A stretch of DNA of 64,000 nucleotides, taken from assembly GCA_016271365.2 (NCBI GenBank), contig CM057455.1, forward strand, positions 1,559,148,501 to 1,559,212,500, in the 5' to 3' direction. Source of the stretch: Neoceratodus forsteri (Eukaryota > Chordata > Ceratodontiformes > Ceratodontidae). The notes under the pieces are model-generated. The model saw nothing but the letters and a program-made list of their open reading frames with translations. It searched no databases and was not told the origin of the DNA. The number at the start of each line of letters is the position of its first letter. Positions within the stretch are counted from its first letter, which is position 1. This document shows, piece after piece, positions 33,778 to 46,254 of the stretch. The position numbers were made by a program, and so were the translations under genes.

Positions 33778-36053
33778 GAAACATAGAAACACAGAAGTTG
33801 ATGGCAGATAAGAGCTGCAAGGCCCATCCAGTCTGCCTGTTTTTTCTACCTTATGAATGTGCCATAGGCCCGTACTCTGTCAATGGCTTATCTATTCATA
33901 CTCATTTGTATTGCTCCCTTATGCCTATCCCATGTCTATTTAGAGCCCTACACTGTATTCATATTTACCACTTCCTGAAGTAGGAAGTTCCATGCATTCA
34001 CCACCCTTTCTGTGAAAAAGAACTTCCTCACATTACCCTTTAATCAGCCTCCCTCTAATCTCATGCTGTGTCCTCTTGTCCTATTTTTCTTATATTGAAA
34101 CATGTTAAGACTCTTTCACCTTGTTAATTCCCTACAGATGTTTGAATGTTTCGATCATATCACCTCTCTCCCTCCTTTGCTCTTGGGTATACATATTGAG
34201 CTCCATTAATCTGTCCTCATATGTTTTCTGATGCAGTCCCTGCACCATTTTGGTTGCCCTTCTCTGGACTGCCTCCATTTTGTTAATGCCCTTGTGCAGG
34301 TGCGGCCTCCAGTACTGCATGCAGTACTCCAAATGGGGCCTAACCAGTGTCTTGTAAAGAGGGATTATTACCTCCCTCTTATAACTTGTAATACCCCTAA
34401 TACACCCAAACATCCTTCTAACCTTACCTACTGCTTTAGTGGTCTGCTTGGATGATTTCAGGTCATCTGTGATGATGATGCCCAAGTCTCTTTCTTCCCT
34501 TGTGACTGCCAGCAACTCCCCTCTCAACCTATAGGTGACGTCAGGATTTCTCTTCTCTATGTGCATGATCTTGCACTTCTTTGCAATAAACCCCAGTTGC
34601 CACTCTTCTGACCATTTTGCCAGTTTATCCAGATCTCTTCTTATTCTGTCCACCCCATCTGAATCATCTACTCTGTTGCAGATCTTGGTGTCATCTGCAA
34701 ACAGACAAACCTTACCCTCCAGTCCATCTGCAATGTCACTGATGAAGATATTGAAGAGGACTGGCTCCAGGACAGATCCCTGAGGTACCCCACTTGTGAC
34801 TTGAATCTCATCTGACTGTAAACTGTTTACCACCACTCTCTGTTTTCTGCCCGCTAACCAGTTTGCCACCCAGTTGATCAACTTCTGACCCACCCTGAGC
34901 CTACCCAGCTTATTAAGCAATCTTCTATGTGGAACAGTATCGAAAGCTTTGCTGAAGTCAAGGTAGGTGACATCAACTGCACCCCCTCAGTCCACCACTC
35001 TGGTCATCCGGTCAAAGAAATCTATGAGATTAGTTTGACAGGACCGTCCTGTTGTAAACCCATGCTGTCTTGGATCTCATACATCTATGGATTACAGGTG
35101 TTGCACTATCCTTTCCTTTAGGAGTGCCTCCATAATCTTGCCCACTACAGAGGTAAAACTAACTGGTCTGTAGTTCCCTGCCTCCTCCCTGTTACCACTC
35201 TTGTGGAGAGGGATCACATGAGCCCTTCTCCAGTCTTCTGGGACCTCTTCTGTGCTCAGAGACTCACTAACCAGTTCTGAAAATGGCTCTGCTAGTTCCA
35301 CCCTTAGCTCCTTTAGTACCCTGGGATGCATGCTATCAGGTCCCATTGCCTTGTACACCCTGAGCTTAGTGAGCTCTTGTATGACTCTTTCTTTTGTGAA
35401 AGGACTAGTGCACACCTCCCTCCCTCCCCCGTGTCCATGGTACTGACCTGTGGGCCCTGCCCTACCTTCTGTATTTAGGATAGATGCTTTTCCTTGGTCC
35501 TCTTCCACACACTCCCCCTTATCCTCCTTTGATCTTAACAATACCCCCTCTGGACTTTCTCCTTTCAATAATGTATCTATAGAAAGTCTTGTCCCCTTCT
35601 TTTACTGCTCATGCTAGTGCTTCCTCAGTTTGGGCCTTTGCCTGCCTTACTGCCTTCCCTGCTCCCCCTTAGGGAAGTTTGGTATGACTCCCTATCTTCG
35701 TCCCGCTGAGTTCCCTTATATTTCCTGAAGGCCAGCCTTTTGGCTCTGACCTTTTCTGCTTCTGTTTTTGAAACCAAAGAGGTTTTCTTTTCCTTTTTCT
35801 CATGCTTTTCTCTTTAACACAATGGGATGTTGCTTCAAGTATTACATCCTTAATGCTTGCCCACTTTGCCTGTACCCCCTCACCTGTTATTTCTTCTTGC
35901 CAGAGCTAGCTTAACTCTGTTGGCCATCTTATCAAAGTCAGCTCCTCTGAAGCCCCACATTGTTGCCTTGGAATGGGATGCTTTAGTTCTAGTGGCCAAA
36001 TTGAACCATACCATGTGATGGTCACTGGCCCAAGGTGACCTTCTACTTCTGTG
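33778..36053 (-). mobile_element. CR1 LINE copy 2, 5'-truncated, inside DIRS 2
   Basis: The 3' end at about 33778 reads AAACATAGAAACACAGAAG on plus, then GATGGCAGATAAGAGC and GCCCATCCAGTCTGCC, the shared CR1 terminus. It runs to the endonuclease C-terminal His region (SDHHMVWFNL, about 36010) before DIRS 2 resumes. DIRS sequence on both sides shows that CR1 arrived later. Confidence 0.88.
34132..35568 (-). pseudogene. CR1 reverse transcriptase (copy 2)
   Basis: Long, well-kept fragments: KAMGPDSMHPRVLKEL, VPEDWRRAHVIPLHKSG, NYRPVSFTSVVGKIME (35092-35568), then SGVPQGSVLEPVLFNIFI, CLFADDTKICNRVD, LGIIITDDLKSSKQ, RPHLEYCMQYWRPHLHKG and [19 protein letters not shown] (34132-34920). The FADD box is intact. 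The central part, including the AFD motif, lies in a frame-disrupted gap. Confidence 0.88.
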
Positions 36054-36056
36054 ATC

Positions 36057-37041
36057 CTATCCCTGTAGGAGAATTGCCAAGAGATCGGCACCCAAGCTGC
36101 GCATAAGGATCCAGGTGCAAAGGACTTCCCAACACAACCATAGGGAGTGCATTCCACCCTGCTTGTTGAGGTAGTACATGGTCGTGGTGGTGTCCGCCTG
36201 GACCTGAATGACCTTATCCCGCACTAAGGGAACAAATGCTGTTACAGCATGACACACAGTATGGAGCTCAGCAGGCTGATGTGGAACCAGGATTCCTTGA
36301 GGGTCCAGAGTCCATGGGCCCTTTGGTCCCCCAAGTGGGCTCTCCATCCCAATAGAGACATGTCAGAGTGACCTTGGGCTCTTGTGGATGAATAGGGCTT
36401 CCTTCTCTATGTGTTCCAGGATGAGCCACTACTGAATAGCATCCCACATCAGCAGCGTCACCATGAGCAGCTGGTCCAGGTGACCAAGGCGCCGAAACCA
36501 CTGAAGGGAACAGCTCCTACTGCAGTGGGTGCATCCACCAGTGGACCCACTAAATAACACTGGTGCAGGACGCCATATACCCCAGCAGCTGCAGGAAGTC
36601 CCAGGCGGGGTGCAAGTACCCAAACTTAAATGATCGAGCAAAGGAGGAAAGTTCTAAAGCCCAGTCCACTGGATGTCGGGCCGTGGCCTGAAGGAATTAA
36701 TGTTCTGCCACAATGATGTGGAAGACCTGCAAGGGGTGGAGTTCTAACTTGGTCAGGTTGATGAGAAGACCCAAGGCTGAGGAAGTCTGGAGGTCCAAGT
36801 CCCTGAACCTCCCCACTGTCTCCTGGGACAAGAGTATCGTGTAGCTAGCGGCCTGTCCACAGGCACGAGAAGGACTGGCCGAAGCTGACTGCTCCACAAT
36901 CCTCGAGCCAGCAACAGAAACACAGGGGTGGGAACAGCGAGCCCGTTCTCTGTCCCTTGACCTGTAATGAGTCTGCTTGGACTTTTTAGATTTATCCCCT
37001 TGGGAAGGGCCCTTCCCAAGGGTCTGAAGGGACTGACACAT
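36057..37041 (-). pseudogene. DIRS RNase H and RT end (DIRS 2)
   Basis: ELHTVCHAVTAFVPLV and VQADTTTTMYYLNKQGG (36057-36347) correspond to the DIRS RNase H core; the usual TDN Asp-Asn pair reads ADT, so the site is altered. ALGLLINLTKLELHPLQ (about 36720-36780) matches the end of DIRS RT. The stretch before it is unrelated to the RT core, indicating an internal deletion. Confidence 0.65.
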
Positions 37042-37560
37042 GTCCTAGGAAAGCACCTGTGAATGAGGCCCTAATGCTGTCACCTACTGGAAGAATGTGG
37101 GAGCCAAGGAGCAGACAGCCACAGCCCAGCCTGCCACCTCCTCAAGCGTGGCACAGTGCAACGCATAGCCCGCCACCACCAAAATGGTCCTGCAGGCATC
37201 CTTGGACTGGATTGGCAGATCCTGTTTGTCTGGGCTACCTAGTAAAAGGTGGGCATAATGGTCCTCGAGAGATAAGGGCTGCAGGGACTTGCACAGGCCT
37301 GCAGATCATGCTGCATCCACACTCCTTGATGATGCCTTGAACGGCGAAACTGGTCTGAGGTTTTTCTGGGTCCAACTAGTACTGCCTTCCTATTGGTAAG
37401 AGATCTAGGCACTATTGTGAATAAAAAATGTTTTAATCTGACCTTATTCTGACTCCCTTGGTGTTTTCTTTATGGTGGATGGTGGTCAAATTATTAGTGC
37501 ATCACAATCACAAAACGTAACTGTATACACACAAGGTGTGCAGTTCAGTACGTGACATCT
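37042..37560 (-). other. DIRS 2 5' region, decayed
   Basis: Lies where gag would be, between the RT remnant and the terminal repeat. I could not identify gag motifs on minus. Confidence 0.35.
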
Positions 37561-37876
37561 TCTGGTTGCAAGCAGTGTGCCACTTGAACCCAGGCCCAGT
37601 TTTTGGGTAAAAAAAAAAAACTAAGGAAAAATGGTAGAAAATTTACCTGAAGATGAGGTAGATTTGAGCCTACAATATGCACAGGAGCTGTGAAGGAAGA
37701 GACCTGACTCTTCCAGTGGAAAAGAAGATCTGATGTCACAGGGCAGAGTGAAGAAGGATACCACCCATGTAGGTGGGAAGATCTTAACTTGTCGCAGTTC
37801 TGGCTGATTTAAAAGGGAAAGGAAGACCACCACAGTGTGGATAAGTGCACCATCATATCCATGTCCCTAGAAATGG

Positions 37877-38329
37877 AATTTTTTAGTCACTCTTTCTCCC
37901 ACCATGTTTCTACTCCCCCCTGCTTCCTACAAAGTATCACCTCATTTCCCTATATCCTATCCCATGGTTGTGGCACTCTTGTAGATACTGAGGTACACAT
38001 CCTTGCCAGACAAATCAAGGAAAAGAGAGGGTCTGAGACTGGCAGATCGCAATGTTTGCCTCACTGTTTTTCTGTATAGGGCCATCGTTTAGTAGTTCTC
38101 TGATCTTCATTTCAAGACATAAGGGGAGGCAGGGTTCCCAGGTGTATATGATATTCAAAATGATACTGTCCTGACTGCCCTCCCCATTCAGCACCTACAG
38201 TATACCTTATACCTTAGTATTGGTCCCAGGAGAGAAACTAGTTGGAGAGAAAAAAAAGAGAGAGGGGACTATAGACTCCTAGCCTAGATCGAGCCATCAC
38301 AGTTCAGTGTGCTTTTCCTGGTCAAAAAT
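37877..38329. other. LAMA1 intron, no feature recognised
   Basis: Sequence after DIRS 2. A short SINE-like end may begin near 38270. Confidence 0.4.
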
Positions 38330-38600
38330 TTCAAATAAATAAAAAAAAAAATTAAGAACAAGGTATAAAAGAGCTGCCTGATGGCCCAGCGAGTAGCAAT
38401 GCATGCTCCCATGCTGGCGACCTGAGAAGTGGGCTTGGGAAGCTGGCTGGGCGGTCTGAGAGTTGGAGAGGCCCTGCTGCTTGGTGGCGCTCTGAGCCCA
38501 GGGATGGGGGACATCTAGATTCTGCCACTCTGGTGAACCCCTGTGGTAGGCCTAGAGACTGCAGGGAGCCAGAGCGTGACACGGTTGACTAAGGGCAGCA
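38330..38600 (+). mobile_element. SINE tail plus SINE-like head
   Basis: An A-rich stretch (AAATAAATAAAAAAAAAAA at about 38333-38351) ends one element. The adjoining 38380-38440 reads CCTGATGGCCCAGCGAG, resembling a tRNA A box, with a matching second SINE head at 39300. Boundaries are not defined. Confidence 0.45.
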
Positions 38601-38882
38601 TCAGACATCAGGAGAGGTATTCAGACCTGCACAAAAACATGGGCACAAAACACTCGACGTGAGGCAGGCTTTGTGAAGCCCTGTCTGCTTGACCTCCGTC
38701 TGCACCATCACTGAAATGCCTGACAAAATCTGGATTATTTCTACAGGGAGAGAGGATGGCCCTTCCTGGGGTGGGATGGGCAAACCATGAGGGATTCTCT
38801 TGACAGATAAGCTCGGGAAGATGAGGGCCAGTGGAATGAAAGCAGGGACAGAGCTGAGTATCCACCTGCCCATGTGAGAAGG

Positions 38883-39087
38883 GCAGAAAAACTTTTATGG
38901 GACAAAAAAATAACAAGACAAAAAAAGAAAACAGCAATGACCGAGATGTAGTTAAAGCAAGAAATGGAGAGGAGAGAAATAATGAGAAACAGAGAAAGCA
39001 CGAAAGAGAAAACATGAGAGGGACAGAGGGCAAGAGAGAGAGAGAGACTGGGAGACAGAGGTGGAGAAAGAGAAGACAGTGGATGCT
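38883..39087 (+). repeat. Polypurine tract
   Basis: About 200 bp in which the plus strand is almost only A and G, including a short (GA)n run near 39030-39046. Low-complexity sequence that could form triplex or non-B DNA. Confidence 0.85.
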
Positions 39088-39285
39088 TTAGTTTTGAGTG
39101 TGTGTGCGCTCATGCATGCGTGCTATTGTCATCCTCCACCCACCTTTAGCAGGCCTCCTTCCCTGCCTGTTTTCTTGAACCGTAAAAACACTAGTTGAGA
39201 GTGTTTCCTCTGGAGAATAACGTTACCAGGTAGAGTATTTACAAGCTGTGTGGGTGGGAGGCTCGTGAGGGAGGAGTATAGATGT

Positions 39286-39873
39286 AGACATCATCCCATC
39301 AGTACAGCGGTAGTGCTACTGCTCGCGATGCCGGTGACCCGAGTTCAGGAGTGGGATCAGGATCATTGCAGGCCAGCTGGGGGTAGGAAGTCTGGGCATC
39401 TTACAAGACACTCTCCTCTTCCAGGGAGTGAGGGTTGCCATCTCTGCTGCAATACTGCCACCTGGGTGACCACAAGTGGAAGTACAATCCAAAATGCCAG
39501 GGGATGGATGGACGTTGGCCAGGATCTGGGAGCGGCACATGTGCGCATTGATCACCTTTGCATGCTGATGTCCATGTGGAGAAAACAAGAAAAATTGCCC
39601 CTGCAGTCGCGGATGACTGAGTGCCCAGCACTGCTCTGGATCCCTCCTGCCTGTCCTGCTGCTCTGGACTCTTGACACATGCAATATACTGAGGGTATGC
39701 CCTCTACCTCATCCCAGCCGGGGGCATGGCTCAGTGGGGGATGGGCTGGAGTACAGGCATCCAGGTCAGGAACAACAGCAGCAAGATTAGTGCCTTGGCG
39801 TCTTCCGAAGGAGTGCAATGCAGGAGAGACAAAGGGGATAAACAGAAGTGTTAAAAAAAAAAAAAAAAAAAAG
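39286..39873 (+). mobile_element. SINE-like element with poly(A) tail
   Basis: The head CAGCGGTAGTGCTACTGCT and the B-box-like GACCCGAGTTCAGG (39302-39345) suggest a tRNA origin. It ends in an A run at about 39854-39872. About 590 bp is long for a simple SINE, so it may be composite. Confidence 0.5.
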
Positions 39874-40019
39874 ACATAGCACAATCAGTGTTACTTGGAG
39901 GAACAGGCATATCTCTTGGCCTTTTTGGGGCGTCCCAGAGGCTCGGACACTGATGGGATTCCTCTCCACAGTGCCACTTTTTAAATTAAACAGTGGCTAC
40001 ACCTAGTTCTCATAATACT

Positions 40020-40193
40020 GAATGCACTACTGCCTGGGTGGGCAGCAGGTTGGGTGCAGTATGGAGGGGAGCAGGGGAGTGGACCAGGAGGATAAAATCC
40101 TGCATGGACAATAGGTCCGACAGCAGATAGGGAACTCTGTGCACACTAGATGGACGTATGGGTCTTTTTGCCACCATTTTCTATGTTTCTATG
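40020..40193 (+). mobile_element. CR1 3'-end fragment
   Basis: CTAGATGGACGTATGGGTC followed by CATTTTCTATGTTTCTATG is the 3' terminal signature seen at the ends of the CR1 copies, here in plus orientation with no coding part. Confidence 0.55.
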
Positions 40194-40411
40194 ACAGACC
40201 CTTGGCCTTTTTCAGGCAAGCATTTTCTATGTAACCACCTTCATGAACACCCTCCTGATTACCAACTCCATTTACAACCCTGACCCCCCTTCCCCGATCC
40301 CCACACCAGGGTCTTCATACTCCTTGGATCCAGGCTAGGGGCAGAACAGGCAGGAAATCATGCTGCCACGCCTACCCTGAGATTTTTTTACCCTGTTTTT
40401 CCTCCATCCCT

Positions 40412-40720
40412 TTCCTATGTGGAACTGCCTCCCTCTTTGTGGGACTGCTTCCCTCTGGTGCCTCCATCCCTCTGTGTTGGACTGCCTCCCTCCCGTTGTA
40501 ATCTCTCTGTGTGGCATTCCATCCCTTCGTGTGGCACTACCTTCTCTGTGTGGCACTACCTTCTCTGTGTGGCACTACCTTCTCTGTGTGGCACTTCATC
40601 CCTCTGTGAGCCACTACCTCCCCCTGTGTGGCACTTCACCGCTCTGTGTGGCACTACCTTCTCTGTGTGGCACTGCCTTCTCTGTGTGGGCCACTGCCTC
40701 ATTCTATGTGGCACTGCCTC
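40412..40720. repeat. Minisatellite, ~19-bp unit
   Basis: About 15 diverged copies of a unit like CTCTGTGTGGCACTACCTT. The repeat makes long open frames on both strands that are not genes. Confidence 0.9.
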
Positions 40721-41251
40721 GGAGGGAGGGAGAACAGGACACTGTGTGGTCACCCACAACATGCAGCAATACCCCCGTCAAGCATCTGAGTGCACTACCT
40801 CCCTACTGGACACTTTAGTTGCCACCAAACTAGAGATAGGAGCCTGGTTTGCAATCAAACTTGGGTCTCCTCCTCCTCTATGGTAGTGCAGTCCACTAAC
40901 ATAACCCTTTCCTTCCCCAGCACCACCTATTCAGGCCATCACAAATCCCTTGTTAACTGACTGCAGCATCTAAAGTCATCATCCAATGCTTGCATTGCAT
41001 CTACTGGTCTGTACATCTGCACCTCATTACTGGATTTAAGTAACAGCTATTCCCTGATCTAACTTTTCAGGATCATCGTGGACATGAAACTCGGACACTG
41101 TTGTGATTTGCTACACACCAGAGAAGCAGACACGTATGTCACCTCACTCTGCCTGGCTGGTGGTTCCAGAAACTGAAACTCCAGCAGAGGAAATTCCATT
41201 CAAATCAATCACATTCAGACTTTTATATAACTTTGCATGTTAAACGCATAC
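40721..41251. other. LAMA1 intron, no feature recognised
   Basis: Between the minisatellite and the LAMA1 exon at 41252; nothing recognised. Confidence 0.5.
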
Positions 41252-41358
41252 CAGACACTGATCACATCGCTGTCCAGTCACATTGGGCTTGCACTGACAC
41301 TGACCGGTCTCATGATTGCAGATCTCCGAATAAGAGCTATTCACATGGCAGTCACAGG
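41252..41358 (-). CDS. LAMA1: LAMA1 exon: laminin EGF-like module (CDCHVNSS to CDQCL)
   Basis: 107 nt, recognised from the reverse complement; it has no long open frame around it and is easily missed. Two bases complete an Ala codon with the G from the previous exon, then 35 codons run from CDCHVNSSYSEIC through HETGQCQCKPNVTG to CDQCL. The acceptor AG is at 41360-41359 (CATCAG) and the donor is CTG/GTATGC (GT at 41251-41250). Phase matches both neighbours, giving NCR-A-CDC on one side and CL-SGHYG on the other. It contains a possible N-glycosylation sequon, NSS. It sits between an 11.6 kb and a 16.1 kb intron. Confidence 0.93.
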
Positions 41359-43429
41359 CTGATGTACCAAAATAAAGAACAACACTGCAGTTAGAGGTCA
41401 CATTAGGAACATCAGAGTTTCCTTTCAGAACATAAGCACTTGTTACTGTAACAACAAGAATCTACATCTAATGAGATACACAGTTAAGAACTTCTACCAA
41501 TACAGTGATCTCTTGCTACAAGCCATATGCCATTTCATTACTCTTGTTGGCACGAACACTGTCTATTTTCCTTGAAGCCAGCCAACTGGAAGTGCAACAG
41601 AAGTGTGTGTGTGTGATTTCCAACAATTCTCTGTAACAGAATCTGATACAGGAAGAAGTACAGTATTTTCTTTTACTTGAGTACAGCCGTCTGTTCTTGT
41701 AGTATTCATACTTACACACACATACGTAAAAGTATTTCTAAAATGAGTTGGGAAAAATTCTGTACTGCAGTTGGTGGAACCTGATGACATGACCATGGTG
41801 TATCGTATGAAATACACACCATTCAGAACTCCTTTCATCTTTCTTGAAAACGTTTATTTTTCCTCAACACAAAGCTATTTTAAGACAGCAATACACACTC
41901 CAAGAATGTGTATATGCTCTGCTATTTTCACACCTGAGGGAGGGGTTGTAAAGGAATTCTGCACCCCCCTCCCCTTTGATGTGTATCTCCAACTATATGC
42001 AAACACCGTGTCACATGTGATTACTGACATATATCTTCCCTTAGAGTACATTTGACACTTGTATAAGTTTTCAGCAATGCACTTTAAGTAGTTTGTTCCA
42101 TGTCACTGAGCAGTCAGGAAAGGCTCTGGTATGCTGGTGACTCAGATTCTCGCCCCAAGTCCAGAACCTCAGGGGCAGAGGCCAAAAGGCAGGGTGACAG
42201 AGTCCCACCTCAGTCGTTCTTCTCCCCTGGAGAAGGTGGAGCAATGTATGGCTCTGAGGTGACTCCTGGTGGCGGTACACGTGGTACCATGGATGACCAC
42301 GCACTTGGGCACTCCCCCTTCCAGAAGACTGTAGTGAATGTGCTACTATACCGAGAGGAGGCAGAAAAGAGAAACAAATACACCTGTCCTAAACATGCTA
42401 GAAGACAGTTTCCCATGCTTCCCCCAAACCAACCGACCCCCTTGGTGTACCACCTTTGTCTCCCCTGCCACTGTTCCTAGCCTACATCCATTCCTCTGCT
42501 GTGCTTGCTGAAGGAGAAGATCCCCAGCAGGGAGATGCCAGAGCAAGGTGAGAAGGAGATACTGAGGAACCTGGAGATATCCAGTGGCAGTGAAAGGCAG
42601 GTCTGGCAGGCAACAGGGACTGTGATGCCTGAAGGAGTAGGGTGCTAAGGTGGTGAAGGAACAACCCACCAAATAAAATTAATAAAGTACTATATGAATT
42701 TTGTTTTTGTACCGCACTTCATGGATATCAAAGTTGCAAGATTTTAACATTTTTATATTCACAGAAACCATGAAAGACATAGGGAGACTTAAGGTTCCAC
42801 TTTTTTTGTTAATACTTGCCTTTCAATATTCAGATCACTTTCTAATATTCTTTTCAAAATAATCATTGCTTACTTCTAAACCCTGTTAACCATGCATAAC
42901 CCCATTGACTGAACAATGTTCACTACTCTGCCCCTTAACAGACAGTCAGACCACAAAAGGAGTGCATGTTATCCATTAGGTTTTTTGTTTTTTTTAAATC
43001 AACTTATGCACCCTGCCTGCCTGGTCCAACCTGAGGGTCTGGTCATTAGGAGTCAGAACTATGGAATGTTTTCTCCCCTTCAGGTGCCCTCTTGGCCCCA
43101 CTGCTCCACATCCCCAAAAGCCTATTTTTTCCCATCTTACACTGGCCACTGCTGGAGGCTCTAGGAGATTTTAGTGTCACTGTCTAATGTGTCACTGCCA
43201 TTGCCAGCGTGCAGATGGACAACCCCCCCAGTGCTTTCCATTCAATGCTGAAACATAGTTAATTCACCATTTCCTCAGATCCCCACCCAATGCACTGGAA
43301 GGGTAAATAGGATCAGAGGTGCCTATGCAACTCGGTCCAATTCTGCTATGCAAGGGACCTACAGCTGCATGGCTCCCGTCCCTCTAGGCCTGCAGCAGCG
43401 ACTGTAGCCCTCTCAAAGGCTGTATTCTC
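41359..43429. other. LAMA1 intron, no feature recognised
   Basis: Several open frames of 60-126 codons (for example 42100-42480 plus) have no motif and no splice context. A short (TG)n run lies near 41606-41616. Confidence 0.45.
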
Positions 43430-43632
43430 TTACATATGGACATGCCCACAGATAAAGGCCTTACAGTTTATCCAGTCTGCTCAAGTGTGCAGGTCTCTCT
43501 GTGTTTACAGTCCCTCCTGGACGGCACTGTAGTTTTCTACTCCTCCCGACTAGGATCTAGGTTTGGGTCATAAACTCACATCATCCACACTGCAAGGAGG
43601 AGTCTTGTCACTAGGCCATCATTTGGCCTTGC
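43430..43632 (-). mobile_element. tRNA-derived SINE (reverse)
   Basis: On minus the head reads GATGGCCTAGTGACAAGAC (A box) and GTGAGTTTATGACCC (B box) near 43570-43632, similar to the SINE at 19313-19706. Confidence 0.6.
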
Positions 43633-44439
43633 CACAGAATATTATTTAAATCTGGTATACACAGCCACACTGTGGGCCAGTTTCATGTAGTGGAGTCCAG
43701 GAGTATCCACCCGCATGAAAAAAGTGATTGAGGGGTTTGCATACTACTGTAGCACATAAAACCATTCATTCCAAATCAGGTTTACAACCTTTGAGTCAGA
43801 GACTCATTTACAAAGGCACCTCATTGCAGGGGGGGCAGACATCAAGACAGTTATTACAGTGCAGATTAAAACAGCGGATAACATTACAGGTGCAGTAAAA
43901 AGAACATTTAACACAGATACACTTAGGTTACATAATGTAGTAGTTTGTATGTTACTTAGGTTACATAGTGTTACAAAATTGTGAGTTACACTCATGGATA
44001 TACTGGATCCTCAGAGAAGACAGCGGGTTACATCCCTGTTTGGACCTAGTAGGGAAGGAGTGGGTCTGGGGGAGGGAGAGGCTGTCCAGTGGACATTGTC
44101 GAGCTAAGGGGCAAGGCAGCGGGTACCACAGGTTACAACTGGGGGTTAGTTGCACCTACAACAGCAGGTACTAAAGATATGGTTCCGAAGTGCTTTTTCG
44201 AAGGAGCCAATTTTTGGCAAGCTGGAGATACAGCTAGGGAGGGAGATGAACCAGGTGGGAGCTCGGTAGAGGAAGGATCTCTGGGCAAGAGAGGTCTTGG
44301 TTCTGGGCACCTTGAAAGTGGCCTTAACAGAGCTACGGGTGGTGACGGACGAAGATAGCTGCTGTAGGGAGGTGGAGACCCCCGAGGGGGAGAGTCCTAC
44401 CAGTGATTTCTTAGTGAGAAGGCAGGTCTGGTAGAGCAG

Positions 44440-45546
44440 TCACTCCTCAAAGTTGAGCAGATTGGAGGTAGTATAGAGAAGGTAGGTGTGAGTGTGGCTG
44501 GGGGCACCAGTCAGGAGCCTACAGGCCTTATTGATGGAGAGTTGGATTTTGGAGAGGGCAGTGTTGTCGGCTGCAGCGTAGATGGGCAAGCCATAGTCCA
44601 TGAGGGACAAGACGGAGGAGGTGATGGCCAGCCTGAGGGCAACCAGAGGCAGGCAGTCCCTGTGACAGTATAGCAGGCCAATCCGAGAGTTAATGGCGGC
44701 TGACAGGGCATTAATGTGGGTGTGCAAGGAGAGGGCAGTATCGAACGTGATGCCTAGGTACTTGTACATGGTCACCTGTTCTAGCGGGTGCAGAGTGCTG
44801 GGGATAATCGGGGGGGTATTTTTAGCTTTATTTTGGTGGTGGGAGAAGAGCATTGATTTGGTTTTCTTTAGGTTAATGACCAATCTGTGGTCTCCGAACC
44901 ACCTTTCCGCTTGGTTGTAAGCTTGCTGGAGGGATAATTGGAAGGAGGTGGGATTGGGATGTGAGGAAATGTGGACTGCATTGTTAGCATAGAGGAGCAT
45001 TTTACTGGTACATGAGCTGGGGAGGGTGTTGAGGTAGAGACTAAAAAGTATTGGACCCAGGATGGAGCCCTGAGGGACCCCGGAGTGAACAGGAAGAGTG
45101 CTGGAGAGGGAGCCGCTGATCTTGACATGCTGGGATCTAGCAGAGAGGTAGCTAGAGAACCAGGAAATGGGACTGCCAGAGAAGCCAAATTGGTGGAGAG
45201 ATTCGAGCAGAAGGGGATGACAGACAGTGTCAAAGGCCTTGGAGAGGTCAATGAACACTGCTCCTGCAAGGCTGCCAGAGTCGAGAGCAGCATGCAGGTG
45301 TTGGGAGAATTCCAGGACAGCTGTGGTTGGACTGTGTCCTGGGTGGAAACCGTGCTGCTCTGGGCACATAATGTCATACTTGGTTAGGTATTCAGAGAGC
45401 TGGATCAACACCACTTTTTCAAGGGCTTTAGAGAGTGGGGGGAGGATGGAGATCGGCCGGTAATTGTTGGGGATGGACCGGTCCCCACTCTTATGTATGG
45501 GTGTGATTTCAGCAGTTTTCAAGCACTTGGGAACTGACCCAGGCAT
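44440..45546 (-). pseudogene. LINE reverse transcriptase (copy 2), catalytic site lost
   Basis: A 368-residue open frame: CLKTAEITPIHKSGD, NNYRPISILPPLSKALEK, EQHGFHPGHSPTTAVLEF, AVFIDLSKAFDTVCHPLL, SGVPQGSILGPILFSLYLN, then YANN where YADD is expected (44980-44991), and YKYLGITFDTALSLHTHI. The C-terminal domain includes YGLPIYAAAD. The long uninterrupted frame combined with loss of both catalytic Asp residues means it is inactive. Upstream coding continues in broken frames to about 46185. Confidence 0.88.
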
Positions 45547-46254
45547 AGAGACCAGTTTAGAAAGGTCAGTCAGGGGACTAGGACTTCATCCAAGACCATA
45601 CGGAGGATCCTGGAGTCAAGGGGTCACTACTGGGTTATGTGCTTAAGGCTTTAGCAGGTGTGGCCTGGCTTCTTGGGAGGGACAGGGTGCGCGGGTAGAA
45701 TGGCGGGTGATGCAGAACCGGAGGGAGAGAGGTGGGGATTGGGTCAAAGAAACTGCTGGGGAGGACCGAGCTTAGGTCACAGAAGGCAGTGTTAAGGCAA
45801 TCGGCTATAAGGAGTGGATCTGTGGTGGAGGTGCCATTGATGGAGAGCTGAGATGGTGGTGAGGGAGCGGGACTTCCCATTTAGCTCTTTCATATTATCC
45901 CAGAACGTCCGGGCTGAACCCCAAGTGGAAGTGAGGGTGGTCTGGTAGTGCTCTGCCTTGGCTCGCCTAATGTCCCAAGTGCACTTATTGCATTCTGTGT
46001 TGTAGACCTGTATATCAGATGCCTTTCCAGATTCTACAGCAATGTGCCAGAGATTATCTCTATTTTTGAGTCTCTGGAGGAGGGGTGGGGTGATCCATGG
46101 GGCATTGCATTTTTTGGAGCGGATCCTGGTGAGGGGGGGGCCAAAAGGTCACAAGCCTTATAGAAGGCATTTGTTAAGTAGTGAAGATCCTCCGTATGGT
46201 CTTGGATGAAGTCCTAGTCCCCCTGACTGACCTTCTAAACTGGTCTCTATGCCT
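45541..46254. repeat. 69-bp inverted duplication across a CR1/LINE junction
   Basis: 45541-45609 and 46186-46254 are reverse complements except for two single-base indels. The first copy is in its natural place in LINE RT. The second is inverted and sits exactly between LINE sequence and the 5' end of CR1 copy 3. Confidence 0.9.

Larger units (their letters stand above)
31890..37876 (-). mobile_element. DIRS-like retrotransposon 2, interrupted by CR1
   Basis: Same family as DIRS 1 by termini (TTACTCACCTGTAAC at 31896-31910) and recombinase. The left end 31940-32060 is inverted at about 37730-37860. Order on minus: gag remnant, RT end, RNase H (36347-36057), a CR1 insertion, then the recombinase (33281-32205) and the 3' palindrome (31893-32182). 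The RT core is missing. Excluding the CR1 it is about 3.7 kb. Confidence 0.82.

Noticed and set aside
38608..39033. Minus-strand open frames rich in Leu, Phe and Ser
   Set aside because: Caused by the polypurine tract (38883-39087), which reads as pyrimidine-rich hydrophobic codons on minus.
40417..40886. Open frames of 133 and 155 codons on plus, and one on minus
   Set aside because: They are produced by the 19-bp tandem repeat at 40412-40720, which is open in several frames on both strands.
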